A DNA stretch of 64,000 nt from positions 496,001 through 560,000 of the forward strand of contig CATOTG010000001.1 of assembly GCA_951813015.1 (NCBI GenBank). Reading direction: 5' to 3'. This document shows, piece after piece, positions 18,489-26,741 of the stretch. A program made the position numbers and the translations under genes. The notes below the pieces were generated by a model. The model saw only the letters and a list, made by a program, of their open reading frames with translations, was not told the DNA's origin and made no database searches. Position 1 is the first letter of the stretch, and each line of letters opens with the position of its first letter. Source of the DNA: an uncultured Thermoanaerobaculia bacterium. GTDB taxonomy: Bacteria > Acidobacteriota > Thermoanaerobaculia > Multivoradales > Multivoraceae.

Positions 18489-19697
18489 CTACCGGCGCGG
18501 TGGATCGGTCCCCCCCGGGAGTTCTTCCAGTTGCTTGCGGATTTCCTCCCGCGTGCGCTCCAACTCTTCGATGTTCTTGTTGTGCTCGTCGGCTTCCAGG
18601 TTTTCCTGGGCGATCTGCTTGTTCTCGCGCACCCGCGCGGCGCCAGCCGAGTTGCCGGCACTTTCATACGCCGAGATCGCCAGGTCGTACTTGTTCTGCT
18701 TCGAGAGCACGAAGCCGAGATAGTCCTGGATCTGCTTTCTCTCGGTCTCGCCGGGCGCCAGGGGGAGAGCAGTGTTCAGCGGTCCTTCCGCCTCGTTGTA
18801 ACGCTCGAGCGAGCCATAGGACTGCCCGAGGTAGAAGTGCGGGTGCCAGTCGTTCGCCTTCTTCGAGATGGCCTGCTGGAAGGTGGACCCCGCCGCGTCG
18901 TAGCTCTTTCCGCCCAACTGCATCTCGCCCAGAAGGAGCAGGTTGTCGAAGGAGGGACTGCTCGCCACGAGGCTTCTGGCGACATCCTGAGCCTTGGCGT
19001 AGATGCCCGTCTTGGCCGAGCCCTGTGTGGTCCGACCCTTGATCTTCAGGGCGTTGACCAGCGTCCTCTTCCACTCCGCCTGGCTGCCGTCCATCGAAAT
19101 CGCCCGCTCGTAGGCGGTGAGCGCGGCATCCAGCTGGGCGTCGCTCTGCAGCAGCCTGCCGTATTCGAAGCGCGTCTTCGCATCCCCCTTCAGGTCAGCG
19201 ACCTTGCCCAGGTCGGCGGCCGCTCCACGGGTGTTCCCAAGCCTCGCCTGGCTCGCGCTGCGCATCTGGTAGACCTGAATCTGGTGCGGCTCCGGCAGGC
19301 TGCCGACATTCAACCTGTTCAGCGTCGTCACGCACTCCCGCGGCATGCCAGCCTCGTAGTACGCCTGCCCCAGCCCTATCTGACTTGCAAGGTCGCCGGG
19401 CTTCAACTCGAGGTGCTTCTGGAAGGCCGCGACGGACTCCTCGGCCTTGCCGCCCCGGAGCAGGGACCGCGCCAGCATCTGGTACCCCACCACCAGCGCC
19501 TCTTCGTCGGTCCTCTCCTCGACGAACTGCTGGAACTCGGCAATCGCCTGGGCGTAGTTGCCGGCCTTGAATGCCGCGACTCCCTCGTCCCAGCCGGCGG
19601 ATGCGGCGGACGCGGCGAGCAGTGCAAGGGCCGTTGCAAGGGCGCAAGTCGACACGCGGTTGGTGGACAGGCGGTTGGCAGATCGGCGGTTGGTCAT
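18489..19697 (-). CDS. Exported TPR protein, distal gene of the TonB/ExbBD cluster
   Basis: 402 residues from the ATG at 19697, chosen because AAGGAGG lies 8 nt upstream (the upstream ATG at 19715 overlaps that site). A Sec signal peptide (ALATALALLAASAASAG) is followed by at least eight TPR units, e.g. GVAAFKAGNYAQAIAEFQQF, QMLARSLLRGGKAEESVAAF, FHFYLGQ-type WHPHFYLGQSYGSLERYNEA, and a C-terminal charged coiled coil (NIEELERTREEIRKQLEELP). Secreted to the periplasm. Its position downstream of tonB, as in several delta-proteobacterial and acidobacterial Ton clusters, suggests a role in energised transport or envelope assembly, but this is inference. Confidence 0.82.
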   Translation of the reverse strand: MTNRRSANRLSTNRVSTCALATALALLAASAASAGWDEGVAAFKAGNYAQAIAEFQQFVEERTDEEALVVGYQMLARSLLRGGKAEESVAAFQKHLELKPGDLASQIGLGQAYYEAGMPRECVTTLNRLNVGSLPEPHQIQVYQMRSASQARLGNTRGAAADLGKVADLKGDAKTRFEYGRLLQSDAQLDAALTAYERAISMDGSQAEWKRTLVNALKIKGRTTQGSAKTGIYAKAQDVARSLVASSPSFDNLLLLGEMQLGGKSYDAAGSTFQQAISKKANDWHPHFYLGQSYGSLERYNEAEGPLNTALPLAPGETERKQIQDYLGFVLSKQNKYDLAISAYESAGNSAGAARVRENKQIAQENLEADEHNKNIEELERTREEIRKQLEELPGGTDPPRR

Positions 19698-19829
19698 CTG
19701 TCGGGCCTCCTTCATAGGGCGCCAGATACACCCGGCTGCCGGAATCGGAAGTGGGCGGTCACGTCGGGTTCGTTTGATGACGACGGCCGGCTCGGCGCAA
19801 GCGCCTCACCGGCCTGAATCCCAAGACTC

Positions 19830-20579
19830 CTACTGGAGCTGGAAGTTGACAGTCAGGTTGTAGTAGACGGCTACCGGCTTGCCGTTGAGCGTCGCCGGCT
19901 TGAACTTCCACTGCTTGACCGCCGTCACGGCGGCCTCGCTGAGGCCCATGTGCAGGCCCTTCAGCACCTTGACGTCCGTGATGTCGCCGTTCTTGTCGAT
20001 CGTCGCCTGAAGAATGACGACACCCTGGATCCGCGCCTTGCGCGCAATCTCGGTGTACTGCGGCTTGACCTCGTTGATCTTCTCGGGCTTCGTCACATCG
20101 CCGGTGACGTAGATCGGCCCGGTCGGCTCCGGCGGAGGCGGCGCCTCGGGAAGGTCGAACAGGTCCAGGTCGTCGACCTCGGGAATGTCGATCTCATCGG
20201 GCTCGTCAATGCGGATCGGTTCCGGCTCATCGGGCGTCGGATCGGGGATCGGCACCTTCTTCGACTTGGGCTTCGGAATCTGCTGCTCGACTTCCGGCGG
20301 TGGCGGCTTGAAGCGCACCTGCTGGACGACAAAGACCTTGGGCTTCGGCGGCGGCGCCACGACTTCGCCGTACAGATCAGGCAGCTTGACGATCAGCAGG
20401 ACCGCGTGAAACAGCACGGCGAGCCCGAACGAGTAGCGGAAGGTCTTGTTGTCCTCCCGGGTTTCCTCCACGTACGTCAGGAGGCCCTGTTCCGCTGACG
20501 TCAGCTCATCCGCCTGGGCTGCTTCCGCTTGTGGCCCCTCTGCCGGGGATTCAGCCGCTTCGAGGTTCTCGTCACTCAT
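19830..20579 (-). CDS. tonB: TonB energy transducer
   Basis: 249 residues. Cytoplasmic N-terminus of about 50 residues, one helix ([17 protein letters not shown]), a long Pro/Glu/Lys-rich periplasmic linker ([26 protein letters not shown]), and a C-terminal TonB domain ([60 protein letters not shown]). It couples the ExbB/ExbD proton motor to outer-membrane receptors. A strong ribosome site (GAGGAGGT) precedes the ATG at 20579. The long acidic cytoplasmic tail before the helix is unusual compared with E. coli TonB. Confidence 0.93.
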   Translation of the reverse strand: MSDENLEAAESPAEGPQAEAAQADELTSAEQGLLTYVEETREDNKTFRYSFGLAVLFHAVLLIVKLPDLYGEVVAPPPKPKVFVVQQVRFKPPPPEVEQQIPKPKSKKVPIPDPTPDEPEPIRIDEPDEIDIPEVDDLDLFDLPEAPPPPEPTGPIYVTGDVTKPEKINEVKPQYTEIARKARIQGVVILQATIDKNGDITDVKVLKGLHMGLSEAAVTAVKQWKFKPATLNGKPVAVYYNLTVNFQLQ

Positions 20580-20723
20580 CGGGGTTACCTCCTCGCTGTC
20601 TGTTCGATGTGTGGTTTCCGCGTGTCAACTGCAATCCGGTTCGGAGTCGGTCCTATTCCGGAAACGCCTGATCCAGCGCTGCTGGACATCCGGAAACCGC
20701 CGCTTCGCGCGGGATGCCGGCCA

Positions 20724-20803
20724 GGACCCGGGTCGCGCTCGGCGCGACCCGTGAACCAGTCCGTGCGGCCGTCAGCGGGCGCACGGATGGCAGGCCGGCG
20801 CGC
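20724..20803. repeat. REP/BIME-like two-hairpin element, copy 2 (inverted)
   Basis: Inverted relative to copy 1. Hairpin 2 is GGGTCGCGC-TCG-GCGCGACCC (20730-20750), then GTGAACCAGTCC, then the core CGTGCGGCCG-TCAG-CGGGCGCACG and GATGGCAGGCCGGCGCG. The stem of hairpin 2 differs from copy 1 but still pairs perfectly. It lies between exbD and tonB. Confidence 0.7.
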
Positions 20804-20840
20804 CTTGTTTCCTCTGCCGTCTTTTCTGCCGCGCCCATTC

Positions 20841-21278
20841 CTAGTACCAGAAGCTCTGGATTTCGCGCTGAGTCGGCACGGAAATGTTGATCGGTTCCGA
20901 CAGTCCGTGCTCCTCGCCCTGGCGCAACTCGTCGTAGACCTCGACCATGTGCCTGTACTCCGTCGCGACATCCGGCCGGATGATCACCGGCTTCTTAGGA
21001 TTCCGCTCGAGCTTCGGCTTCAGGTACTCGATGATCTCGCCGAGCTTCATCGGATTCTGGTCCACGACCAGATTCCCTCCCGGGAAGATCTCGATCAGCA
21101 CCGACTCTTCCTTCTCGATGACCGGCGGGTTGTCGTCGTCCTCCGGCAGTGCGAAGTCGAGCCCGCGGGTGGCGGTGAAGGTGGTCGTCACCATGAAGAA
21201 GACGATCAGCAGGAAGGCGATATCGGCCATCGACGAGGTCGGAATCTCGTCGTCCGGGCGGTCACGTTCAATCCTCAT
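20841..21278 (-). CDS. exbD: ExbD/TolR family protein (first paralogue)
   Basis: 145 residues. A short cytoplasmic N-terminus, then the membrane helix with the essential Asp in the family motif: PTSSMADIAFLLIVFFMVTTTF. The periplasmic domain has the ExbD/TolR fold (LVVDQNPMKLGEIIEYLKPK, VIIRPDVATEYRHMVEVYDEL). Subunit of the proton-driven ExbB-ExbD motor. Second of two consecutive exbD genes, between the other exbD and tonB; 21-bp direct repeats (21304-21345) lie just upstream. Confidence 0.92.
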   Translation of the reverse strand: MRIERDRPDDEIPTSSMADIAFLLIVFFMVTTTFTATRGLDFALPEDDDNPPVIEKEESVLIEIFPGGNLVVDQNPMKLGEIIEYLKPKLERNPKKPVIIRPDVATEYRHMVEVYDELRQGEEHGLSEPINISVPTQREIQSFWY

Positions 21279-21303
21279 CTTGAGCCTCCATCCGAATCGT
21301 CAG

Positions 21304-21345
21304 GTTCCAGCATAGCCTCCACAAGTTCCAGCATAGCCTCCACAA
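21304..21345. repeat. 21-bp tandem repeat upstream of exbD
   Basis: TTCCAGCATAGCCTCCACAAG (on the plus strand) occurs twice in tandem, at 21304-21324 and 21325-21345. On the minus strand each unit contains a GTGGAGG ribosome-site-like string. It fills the gap between the two exbD genes. Confidence 0.85.
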
Positions 21346-21361
21346 GCCCTCCAGAAGCCCT

Positions 21362-21790
21362 CTATAGGTCGTCGACCGTTCGCTGATCGGACAGAAGGCG
21401 CAGATCGCGCACCTTGGCCCGCTTGAGGGCATCCAGGACCTCGTCGACCTTCTCCCACGGCACGTCGCCGTCCGACTTGACCACGAAGGTCTTCTGCGGA
21501 TCGGTCGCAATCACGGTGGCGGCCATCGAGAGCACCTCGTCGGCCGCACTGACCAGGGAACTCTGCGAGTTGCCGTCGGATACGCGGATGCGCCCGTTCG
21601 GATCGACCGACACGTAGGCAGCCTTCTTCGGGATCTCGTACCTGAGGGTCGTCTTCGGCAGCTGCACCTGGGTCTTGTCGACCTCGAAGGTGATCGTCAG
21701 CATGAAGAAGATGATCAGCAGGAAGGCGATATCCGCCATCGACGCCGTCGGGATGTTCGGCTTGTGCTCGATGGATGCCTTGAGCTTCAT
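21362..21790 (-). CDS. exbD: ExbD/TolR family protein (second paralogue)
   Basis: 142 residues. Same design as its neighbour but diverged: IPTASMADIAFLLIIFFMLTITF with the motor Asp, then a periplasmic domain (VSVDPNGRIRVSDGN, FVVKSDGDVPWEKVDEVLDAL, DLRLLSDQ). Paired ExbD paralogues behind one ExbB are common in Ton/Tol-like clusters and may form a mixed dimer in the motor channel. Directly downstream of exbB. Confidence 0.92.
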   Translation of the reverse strand: MKLKASIEHKPNIPTASMADIAFLLIIFFMLTITFEVDKTQVQLPKTTLRYEIPKKAAYVSVDPNGRIRVSDGNSQSSLVSAADEVLSMAATVIATDPQKTFVVKSDGDVPWEKVDEVLDALKRAKVRDLRLLSDQRTVDDL

Positions 21791-21823
21791 GTCGCTGTCC
21801 TCGCCTTGGGACCTGAAGAGGCC

Positions 21824-22486
21824 CTAGTTGCCTTCGCCGCTCTCGGGCGAAACACCGCTGCGCTCCATCTCGCCGAACGTCTCGAGCAGCATGTTCGCGG
21901 CGGTCTCGATGTCGCGCACGAACTTGTTGATCCGGCTCATGAAGTAGTTGTACGCGAGCTGCGTGGGAATGGCGACCGCGAGACCGCCGGCCGTCGTCGT
22001 CAGGGCCTCCTTGATCCCCGTGGCGACCGCGCCCGGGTTGGAGAGGCCCTGCGCCGCGAGGGCGTCGAAGCCGGCCATCATGCCGGTCACCGTGCCGAAG
22101 AAGCCGAGCAACGGAGCGACGTTGGCGGTCGTCGCCAGAACGGCAAGACCGCGCTCCAGGCGACCCATCTCGAACAGGGCCGCGTTCTCGATCGTCTTCT
22201 CGATGTCTTCCTTGGGCTGGCCGTACTTCATCAGCCCGGCCTTGAGGATCGAGGCGACAGGCCCCCGGTACTCCTCGCAGACCTTCACCGCGTCACGGAT
22301 CGACCGGTTGACGACCAGCGCCTTCCTCACCTTGGGGAGGAACTCGTGAACGTTGATCCGGGCGCGCCACAGCGCGTACAACCGCTCGATCACCACCGCG
22401 AGAGCGATGGCGGAGAATGCGAGCAGTGGCCACATGACGGGTCCGCCCTCGTTCATCAACTTCCAGAACGTGCCACCAATGTTCAC
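21824..22486 (-). CDS. exbB: ExbB/TolQ/MotA proton channel protein
   Basis: 220 residues with three membrane helices (WPLLAFSAIALAVVIERLYA; LAVLATTANVAPLLGFFGTV; KEALTTTAGGLAVAIPTQLAYN). The conserved TxxxxxxxLGxxGTVxG motif reads TTANVAPLLGFFGTVTGMM. Forms the pentameric stator around ExbD. The start is GTG 22486 with GAGGAGGT upstream. First gene of exbB-exbD-exbD-tonB-TPR; a candidate promoter lies at 22635-22662. Confidence 0.94.
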   Translation of the reverse strand: MNIGGTFWKLMNEGGPVMWPLLAFSAIALAVVIERLYALWRARINVHEFLPKVRKALVVNRSIRDAVKVCEEYRGPVASILKAGLMKYGQPKEDIEKTIENAALFEMGRLERGLAVLATTANVAPLLGFFGTVTGMMAGFDALAAQGLSNPGAVATGIKEALTTTAGGLAVAIPTQLAYNYFMSRINKFVRDIETAANMLLETFGEMERSGVSPESGEGN

Positions 22487-22634
22487 CTAGCTACCTCCTC
22501 AAAACCAGTGTGCCCGTCGGGACGGGCCGAGTTGAACCGCCCGCCTTCGGCGGACGCGATTCTTGACGGCGGTGACCCCTACACATGGTCTCTGATCCGA
22601 GAGGGGTGCTTGGCTCACCTTGGAACGGTGAAGC

Positions 22635-22662
22635 AATATAGCACACGGCTGCCGCATTGGAA
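22635..22662 (-). promoter_or_regulatory. Candidate sigma-70-type promoter of the exbB operon
   Basis: On the minus strand, -35 TTCCAA (22657-22662) and -10 TATATT (22635-22640), 16 bp apart. This leaves a leader of about 140 nt to the exbB GTG. The leader contains complementary blocks (GGTGAGCC with GGTCACC; CACCCCTCTC with GTAGGGGT) and a CCGCC-GAAG-GCGG hairpin, so it may be structured. Confidence 0.45.
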
Positions 22663-22781
22663 CCGTGGATTCGACCCGGCCCGTGACCACCCTCGTCCGG
22701 AGGGGCAGACGGCTCGCGCGCCCGAGGCCGCCTTCGGCGGCAGCCGGCGGGGACGCCGGCACACCCGGTGTGGCGAATCGT

Positions 22782-23288
22782 TCAACGCGCACTCCGGGCC
22801 GCCTCCACGACTCTCTGCAGCGGACGCTGCTGCACGTAGCAGATCGCCACGGCCAGCGCATCCGACGCGTCCGCGCTGCGCCGTCCCGCTCCGGCGCCCA
22901 ACAACACGTCGACCATGCGGGCCACCTGGCTCTTGTCGGCCCGGCCGTTGCCGCACACGGCCTTCTTGACTTCCGCGGGTGAAACTTCCTCCACCTTCAG
23001 GTCGCGGCGGCCGAGCACCGAGAGGATGACGCCCCGCGCCTGGGCGAGCGCGATCAGCGAGCGGCTGTTGCGCCCGTGAAACAGGGTCTCCAGGGCGGCG
23101 CCGGCAGGCTGCCAGCGGTCGAGGGCTTGCTCGACGCCCTCCGCCAGGCAAGCCATCCGCGCCGCCATATCCGGTTCGGACACGAGCGAGATCCGACCCG
23201 AGTCCAACTCCCTCAACCGCGACCCTTCCTGCTCCACCACGCCGTAGCCGGTGTACCGGCTGCCGGGATCCAGGCCGAGGACGATCAC
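22782..23288 (-). CDS. ruvC: Crossover junction endodeoxyribonuclease RuvC
   Basis: 168 residues from GTG 23288. Holliday-junction resolvase. RNase H fold with the catalytic acids visible: GLDPGSRYTGYGVV (first Asp), ALETLFHGRNSRSLIALAQARG (Glu), and DASDALAVAICY (last Asp pair). The usual IEQVF reads LETLF, keeping the Glu. Order yebC-ruvC is standard. The start region is duplicated 74 bp upstream, next to the yebC stop. Confidence 0.95.
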   Translation of the reverse strand: MIVLGLDPGSRYTGYGVVEQEGSRLRELDSGRISLVSEPDMAARMACLAEGVEQALDRWQPAGAALETLFHGRNSRSLIALAQARGVILSVLGRRDLKVEEVSPAEVKKAVCGNGRADKSQVARMVDVLLGAGAGRRSADASDALAVAICYVQQRPLQRVVEAARSAR

Positions 23289-23376
23289 GGCGACGCTGCG
23301 GCCAAGCGGCGAGGGCGTCGGACTTGCCGCCGAAGCCGCGGATCCAGACCGAGGACGATCACGGCGACGCTGCGGC
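23266..23376 (-). repeat. 74-bp-period duplication of the ruvC start region
   Basis: Bases 23266-23302 recur at 23340-23376 with one substitution. Copy 23266-23302 carries the GTG start of ruvC; the upstream copy carries the same GTG and first codons, then diverges. A pseudo-start therefore sits between the yebC stop and ruvC. Confidence 0.88.
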
Positions 23377-23378
23377 GC

Positions 23379-24143
23379 TCAGGAAGCCAGCCGCTCCAGC
23401 AACTCGTCGTCCAGGTCGAAGTTGGCCCAGACGTGCTGCACGTCGTCCTGGTCCTCCAGCGCATCGATCAGCCGAAGGAGTTGACCCGCCGCCGCTTCAT
23501 CGACCCGGACCAGGTTCTCGGGTTCCATCGTCAACCGGGCGACGCCGGTCACCAGGCCACGGGCCTCAACCTCGTCCTTCGCCGCGTGGAAGGCCTCGAC
23601 CGAGGTGTAGACGTTGCAGGAGTCCTTCTCGACCGAGAAATCCTCGGCTTCGAGTTCCAGCGCCAGCTCGACCAGCGCCTCCTCGTCGATCCCGGACTCC
23701 TCCATCGCTTCCCGGTCGAACGCGAAGAACCCCCGCCGGCGGAACATCCAGGCGACGCAGCCGTTCTCGCCGAGGTTGCCGCCGTGTTTGGTGAACAGAT
23801 GCCGCACCTCGGACACGGTCCGGTTGCGGTTGTCCGTCAGCGTCTCGACCAGGACCGCAACGCCGCCGGGGCCGTAGCCCTCGTAGGTGACCTCCTCGTA
23901 GGACACGCCCTCGAGTTCCCCGGTCCCCTTCTTGATCGCCCGGTCGATGTTGTCCCCTGGCACGTTGTGGGCCTTGGCCTCCGAGAGCGCGTGGCGCAGC
24001 CTGGGATTGCCGGCCGGGTCGCCGCCGCCGAGCCGGGCCGCCACGACCACCTCCTTGAGGATGCGAGTGAAGACCTTGCTGCGTTTGGCGTCCTGCGCCG
24101 CCTTCTTGTGCTTGATCGTGCTCCACTTGCTGTGACCGGACAT
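23379..24143 (-). CDS. YebC/PmpR-family translation/transcription factor
   Basis: 254 residues, normal length. Family signatures: MSGHSKWSTIKHKKAAQDAKRSK at the start (first 20 residues diagnostic), VPGDNIDRAIKKGTG, YEGYGPGGVAVLVETLTDNRN and AEVRHLF-type TVSEVRHLFTKHGGNLG. The family binds DNA or, as recently shown for YebC/TACO1, helps ribosomes translate polyproline stretches. On the minus strand, TACACT (24153-24158) ends 9 bp before the ATG, so the mRNA may be nearly leaderless. Confidence 0.94.
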   Translation of the reverse strand: MSGHSKWSTIKHKKAAQDAKRSKVFTRILKEVVVAARLGGGDPAGNPRLRHALSEAKAHNVPGDNIDRAIKKGTGELEGVSYEEVTYEGYGPGGVAVLVETLTDNRNRTVSEVRHLFTKHGGNLGENGCVAWMFRRRGFFAFDREAMEESGIDEEALVELALELEAEDFSVEKDSCNVYTSVEAFHAAKDEVEARGLVTGVARLTMEPENLVRVDEAAAGQLLRLIDALEDQDDVQHVWANFDLDDELLERLAS

Positions 24144-24153
24144 GAGGCGCCTA

Positions 24154-24340
24154 GTGTAGCTGTCTGCGGAGTCTTGCGGCGCAATGACGCGAGAACTTCA
24201 AGCGCCACCTGGGGTCGTCGTGTCACGGGTGTAGCTGTCTGCAGGAGTCTTGCGGCGCAATGACGCGAGAACTTCAAGCGCCACCTGGGGCCGTCGTGTC
24301 ACGGGTGGAGCTGTCTGCAGGAGTCTTGCGGCGCTATGCT
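24154..24340. repeat. Triplicated 75-76 bp direct repeat between yebC and folC
   Basis: The unit begins GTGTAGCTGTCTGC at 24154 and 24229 and GTGGAGCTGTCTGC at 24305 (periods 75 and 76). It also contains GGAGTCTTGCGGCGC and ACTTCAAGCGCCACCTGGGG. Copies differ by a few bases. The third copy runs into the folC start; the first carries the putative yebC -10 box. The unit is therefore a duplicated divergent promoter region. Confidence 0.9.
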
Positions 24341-25682
24341 GCGCCGCCACGTGACCGGTCAGACCAGACCCTCGGCCCAGGAGATCCTCGACCGGCTCGA
24401 GGTCTGGGGCCAGAAGCTCGGCCTCGACGCGATCCGCGACCTCCTCGGCGCCCTCGGCGATCCCCAACGGGGAGTGCCCACGATCCTCGTCGCGGGGACG
24501 AACGGCAAGGGCTCGACCAGCGCGGCGTTGGCGTCGCTGTTGACCGCCGCCGGTTTCCGCTGCGGCCTTTTCACCTCGCCCCACCTCGAGCACGTCGAGG
24601 AGCGCCTGCGCATCGACGGCGCGGCGATCACCGAGGCCGAACTCGGATCCCGCCTCCGACGCGTGCTCGCGGCCTCCGGGTCGGCGCCGCCTACCTACTT
24701 CGAGAGCCTCACCGCGGCGGCCTGGCTGCACTTCGCGGCACATCGCGTGGACGCGGCCGTCTTCGAGGTCGGCCTGGGCGGCCGTCTCGACGCGACGAAC
24801 GTCTCGGAACCCGTGCTCAGCGTGATCACGCAGGTCGCCCGCGACCACGCCCGGCAACTCGGCTGGACCCTGACCTCGATTGCCGGCGAGAAAGCCGGCG
24901 TGATGCGACCCGGCCGCCAGTGCCTGACCTGGCGCTCGCCGCCGGAAGTCGAACGCGAACTCCACCGATGCGCCGCGGTCTGCGGCGCCCGATTGGTCAA
25001 CGCCGCCGCCGAGGTCACGCTCGACCGTCAAGCCGCAGCCTCGTCGAAGCTCTCGTTGACCACACCGAACGCTCGGTACGCCTTCCGGGCGCCCCTCGCC
25101 GGCAGCCACCAGCTCGCCAACCTCGCCCTGGCGCTGCGCGCGGCAGAGGAGTTCTGCGCACTCGACGAGCGAGAACTCGACCCCGAGGCGGCCAGGCAAG
25201 GGCTGGAGGCGGTCCGCTGGCCGGGCCGCCTGGAGTGGGTCGAGATCGAAGTCGAAGCCGCTTCCCGCCGCGTCCTCTTCGACGCGGCCCACAACCCCGC
25301 CGGCGCCGCGGCGCTTCGCTCCTACCTCGACGAGACAGGCGTCGAGTTCGATCTTCTGTACGGCGCCCTGACCGACAAGCAACCGGAACGCTGCCTGTTC
25401 CGGTTGGCCGAACGAGCCAACCGGATCGTCCTGACGGCGCCCGACCATCGGCGGGCCGCGTCACCCGAAACGCTCCTGCCGCTCCTCGGGAACTGTCGTG
25501 CCGTCGTCGACCCCGACGCGGCAAGCGCGCTTGATCGATGCCTGGGCGCACCCGCGAATCCGCCCCGCACCCTGGTCGTGACCGGCTCGCTCTACCTGGT
25601 CGGCGAGGTCCGAACCGCCCTGCGAGCCCGTTGCGGCGTGCCGGCAGCCGCACGCGACCTGGTGACCGGTTACCGCGGTTGA
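24336..25682 (+). CDS. folC: Bifunctional folylpolyglutamate/dihydrofolate synthase
   Basis: 448 residues. Adds glutamate to (dihydro)folate. Mur-ligase-like fold with P-loop VAGTNGKGSTSAALASLL, then TSPHLEHVEERLRIDG, EVGLGGRLDATN, carbamylated-Lys region IAGEKAGVMRPG, GSHQLANLALAL, WPGRLEWV and DAAHNPAGAAAL. ATG 24336 lies in the third unit of the upstream repeat; GTG 24351 is an alternative start just after a TATGCT box. Confidence 0.93.
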   Translation: MLRRHVTGQTRPSAQEILDRLEVWGQKLGLDAIRDLLGALGDPQRGVPTILVAGTNGKGSTSAALASLLTAAGFRCGLFTSPHLEHVEERLRIDGAAITEAELGSRLRRVLAASGSAPPTYFESLTAAAWLHFAAHRVDAAVFEVGLGGRLDATNVSEPVLSVITQVARDHARQLGWTLTSIAGEKAGVMRPGRQCLTWRSPPEVERELHRCAAVCGARLVNAAAEVTLDRQAAASSKLSLTTPNARYAFRAPLAGSHQLANLALALRAAEEFCALDERELDPEAARQGLEAVRWPGRLEWVEIEVEAASRRVLFDAAHNPAGAAALRSYLDETGVEFDLLYGALTDKQPERCLFRLAERANRIVLTAPDHRRAASPETLLPLLGNCRAVVDPDAASALDRCLGAPANPPRTLVVTGSLYLVGEVRTALRARCGVPAAARDLVTGYRG

Positions 25683-25709
25683 AGCCCGGCTTCGCCGCGA
25701 GTGCCAGTG

Positions 25710-26147
25710 CTACTCGACGACGCTGTCGATCTTCGCGACGCGACCGGCGTGGCGGGCGCCGTCGAAGGGGGTGTCGAGGAAGACCTCGAGCAGTTCGCAG
25801 GCCTGGCCGGGGCCGAGGGCGCGGGCGCCGAGGGCGAGGACGTTCGCGTCGTTGTGGGCACGGGACATCCGGGTGGTGAAGCTGTCGCTCGGGTTGACCG
25901 CCCGGACGCCGGCGAAGCGGTTCGCCGACATCGCCATGCCGACTCCGGTGCCGCACACCAGCAGGCCGCGGTCGGCCTCGCCCGCGGCGACCGCTCGCGC
26001 TACCGCCGCCGCCTTGTCGGGGTAGTCGGCCGGGGCCGAACCGTCGGCGCCGAAGTCGACGATCTCAATGCCGCGGGCGCGTAGAAGCTCACCCAGGCGG
26101 CTCTTCAACTCGACCCCGGCGTGGTCGGCGCCGAGCGCGAATTTCAT
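25710..26147 (-). CDS. rpiB: Ribose-5-phosphate isomerase B
   Basis: 145 residues. Interconverts ribose-5-P and ribulose-5-P. Signatures: MKFALGADHAGVELK, DYPDKAAAVARAVAAGEAD, LLVCGTGVGMAMSANRFAGV (active-site Cys and GTGxG(M/I)), SRAHNDANVLALGAR. The ATG overlaps the stop of purE (ATGA). Together with rpe (9981) this gives two pentose-phosphate isomerising steps in the window. Confidence 0.95.
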   Translation of the reverse strand: MKFALGADHAGVELKSRLGELLRARGIEIVDFGADGSAPADYPDKAAAVARAVAAGEADRGLLVCGTGVGMAMSANRFAGVRAVNPSDSFTTRMSRAHNDANVLALGARALGPGQACELLEVFLDTPFDGARHAGRVAKIDSVVE

Positions 26148-26656
26148 CCGCTCTCCAGCGATTCGGAGTCCCGCCGCACACGCTCGTCGGCCGCCGCCAC
26201 GCTCTCGCCCATCCGGCGCCGATGATCGGCCACGGCAGCGGCAAGATCCGGGTCCCCCAGACCGAGAATCTGAAGCGCCAGCAGCGCCGCGTTGTCGGCC
26301 CGGTTCACGCCCACCGTCGCGACGGGGATGCCCGGGGGCATCTGCACGATCGCCAGCAGGGCGTCGACGCCGTTCAGCGGACCGCTCGCCACCGGGACGC
26401 CGACCACCGGCAGGGTCGTCGCGGCCGCCACGACACCCGGGAGCGCGGCGGCGACGCCGGCGCCGGCGATCAGCACGCCGATGCCCCGCGCAGCCGCGCC
26501 TTCGGCCCACTCGGCCGTCTCCCGCGGAGTCCGGTGGGCCGAGAGAACCCGGGATTCGCAGCCGACGCCGAAATCGGCGCAGACCTTCGCCGCCTTCTTC
26601 ATCGTCGGCCAGTCCGAATCGCTGCCCATCACGATCCCTACCCTGATGTCGCTCAT
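26144..26656 (-). CDS. purE: N5-carboxyaminoimidazole ribonucleotide mutase PurE (class I)
   Basis: 170 residues. Purine synthesis: N5-CAIR to CAIR. Signatures: IVMGSDSDWPTMKKAA, ESRVLSAHRTPRET, VLIAGAGVAAALPGVVAAAT, LPVVGVPVASGPLNGVDALL and PVATVGVNRADNAALLALQI. No purK is adjacent; the downstream partner is rpiB with a 4-bp overlap. Confidence 0.95.
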   Translation of the reverse strand: MSDIRVGIVMGSDSDWPTMKKAAKVCADFGVGCESRVLSAHRTPRETAEWAEGAAARGIGVLIAGAGVAAALPGVVAAATTLPVVGVPVASGPLNGVDALLAIVQMPPGIPVATVGVNRADNAALLALQILGLGDPDLAAAVADHRRRMGESVAAADERVRRDSESLESG

Positions 26657-26741
26657 GCCTTCGCTCGCTCCCCGTCGTCGTCCTGTCGCTTGTCTTCTCC
26701 GTGCCTGGTCTTCCCGATAAGCCGCCGCTCCCGCCTGGCTG

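Noticed and set aside
22600-22700. Possible tRNA (string resembling a T-arm, GGGTCGAATCC on the minus strand)
   Set aside because: No matching acceptor stem or anticodon arm could be drawn, and the T-loop lacks the usual TTC.
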